Made by a program: the position numbers and the translations under genes. Below are positions 5,563 through 5,836 of a stretch of 5,836 nt of DNA, piece after piece. This DNA comes from Candidatus Methylomirabilota bacterium (GTDB lineage: Bacteria > Methylomirabilota > Methylomirabilia > Methylomirabilales > 2-02-FULL-66-22). Under the pieces are notes generated by a model. The model saw only the letters and a list, made by a program, of their open reading frames with translations, was not told the DNA's origin and searched no databases. The DNA lies in the NCBI GenBank assembly GCA_016208645.1, contig JACQXP010000208.1, forward strand, positions 1-5,836. Direction: 5' to 3'. The stretch's first letter is position 1, and each line of letters starts with the position of its first letter.

Positions 5563-5661
5563 ATGTCCCACCTGGCTGGAATAGGTTGCCTCTGCGGGTT
5601 GCACGATTTGCAGACTCCTGTGTCTCAAAAATCCCCATGCGCGCCCATTGCGCCACGCTGA
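5563..5661 (+). CDS. Possible 32-residue small ORF with strong ribosome binding site
   Basis: AAGGAGG (5552-5558) lies 4 bases before an ATG at 5563, which opens a 32-codon frame ending at TGA 5659-5661. The peptide has four cysteines (residues 9, 11, 26 and one in the CGLH context at 11-14 being the same as 11; distinct Cys are therefore 9, 11 and 26) and no membrane segment or recognisable motif. Part of the frame overlaps a possible hairpin. Only the binding site supports translation; it may be a leader peptide or chance. Confidence 0.18.
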   Translation: MSHLAGIGCLCGLHDLQTPVSQKSPCAPIAPR

Positions 5662-5785
5662 GAGGGGCACGACGTGGGGGGACAACCCCTGTCGTGGCGT
5701 CCGGGCCGAAGACTCGACCTTGGGATTTCAAGGTGTTAGGCGAGCCGCTGAACGCCATGGCTGCTCCCTGGCAGAAAGCGGCATA

Positions 5786-5801
5786 TGGCATAGATTTTGC
5801 T
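5786..5801 (+). promoter_or_regulatory. Sigma-54 (RpoN) -24/-12 promoter reading out of the right edge
   Basis: TGGCATA (5786-5792), four bases, then TTGCT (5797-5801). The consensus is TGGCACG-N4-TTGCW. The invariant GG (5787-5788) and GC (5799-5800) are present with exactly the required 10 bases between them, and the only departures are at the last two positions of the -24 box. Transcription would start near 5812, so the controlled gene lies beyond the window. Enhancer sites for an activator cannot be identified here. Confidence 0.6.
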
Positions 5802-5836
5802 CTTCGATGAGTTACACGCAGACTCTCAGCACCGAA

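Larger units (their letters stand above)
5516..5836. other. Non-coding tail region with several possible hairpins
   Basis: I find no convincing protein gene in these 320 bases. A 90-codon frame (5538-5810) and a longer antisense frame that overlaps acuB have no recognisable motif. The stretch can form a series of stems: 5605-5633 (GATTT/AAATC outside AGAC/GTCT), 5668-5696 (CACGAC/GTCGTG outside GGGG-ACAA-CCCC), 5717-5734 (ACCTTG/CAAGGT) and 5744-5782 (GCCGCT/AGCGGC around an inner CCATGG/CCCTGG stem). None has a T-rich tail typical of an intrinsic terminator. It could be the 3' end of the acuB transcript, an unrecognised small RNA or simple intergenic DNA. Confidence 0.35.

Noticed and set aside
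4655..5791. 378-codon antisense open frame over acuB and the tail region
   Set aside because: Most of it is opposite the CBS-ACT coding region and the remainder has no recognisable motif.
5538..5810. 90-codon plus-strand open frame in the tail
   Set aside because: There is no ribosome binding site at its start, no recognised motif, and it runs across the hairpins and the sigma-54 promoter.
5807..5836. ATG near the right edge that could open a truncated gene
   Set aside because: No ribosome binding site precedes it, and the predicted sigma-54 transcript would begin a few bases downstream of this ATG.

Overview
The window is GC-rich chromosomal DNA of bacterial type. Its genes are densely packed, with strong third-position G/C bias; that bias also creates several long antisense open frames, which I treat as shadows. 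The gene set (ExbB/ExbD, DedA, a DUF47 PhoU-like protein, an AcuA-like acetyltransferase and AcuB) together with a sigma-54-type promoter suggests a Gram-negative, high-GC lineage such as a deltaproteobacterium, NC10/Methylomirabilota, Nitrospirota or a relative. The sequence alone does not settle the phylum. I see no rRNA, tRNA, CRISPR array, insertion sequence or phage gene.

Layout. A small conserved protein of unknown function is on the minus strand (65-457). It is divergent from an exbB-exbD proton-channel pair on the plus strand (614-1339, 1357-1782). The gap between them carries two back-to-back extended -10 promoters that are near mirror copies of each other. After exbD comes a short intergenic stretch, unusually A/T-rich for this window, with a small palindrome and a 39-bp element. 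That element is made of AATTGG-type heptad repeats bounded by perfect 9-bp inverted repeats. Next are a DedA-family membrane protein (1906-2544) and, 9 bases later, a DUF47/PhoU-like cytosolic protein (2554-3174). The DUF47 stop codon lies inside a perfect 11-bp inverted repeat, probably a terminator or processing hairpin.

The right half is an acuA-acuB-like module. The first gene (3243-4712) encodes an N-terminal GNAT domain with AcuA-like features, fused to about 285 residues that I cannot assign. The second (4877-5515) is a clear AcuB homologue with two CBS domains and an ACT domain. In Bacillus, AcuA acetylates and inactivates acetyl-CoA synthetase, and AcuB is a small CBS-ACT protein of the same operon. 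This pair is therefore likely to couple a metabolite signal to lysine acetylation. No acuC deacetylase is present in the window.

The last 320 bases hold no convincing protein gene. They contain a chain of possible hairpins, a very short open frame behind a strong ribosome binding site, and, near the right edge, a good match to a sigma-54 (-24/-12) promoter reading out of the window.

The most unusual items are the mirrored divergent promoter, the AcuA fusion with its unassigned C-terminal domain, the heptad-repeat element and the sigma-54 promoter beside a potentially structured non-coding stretch.
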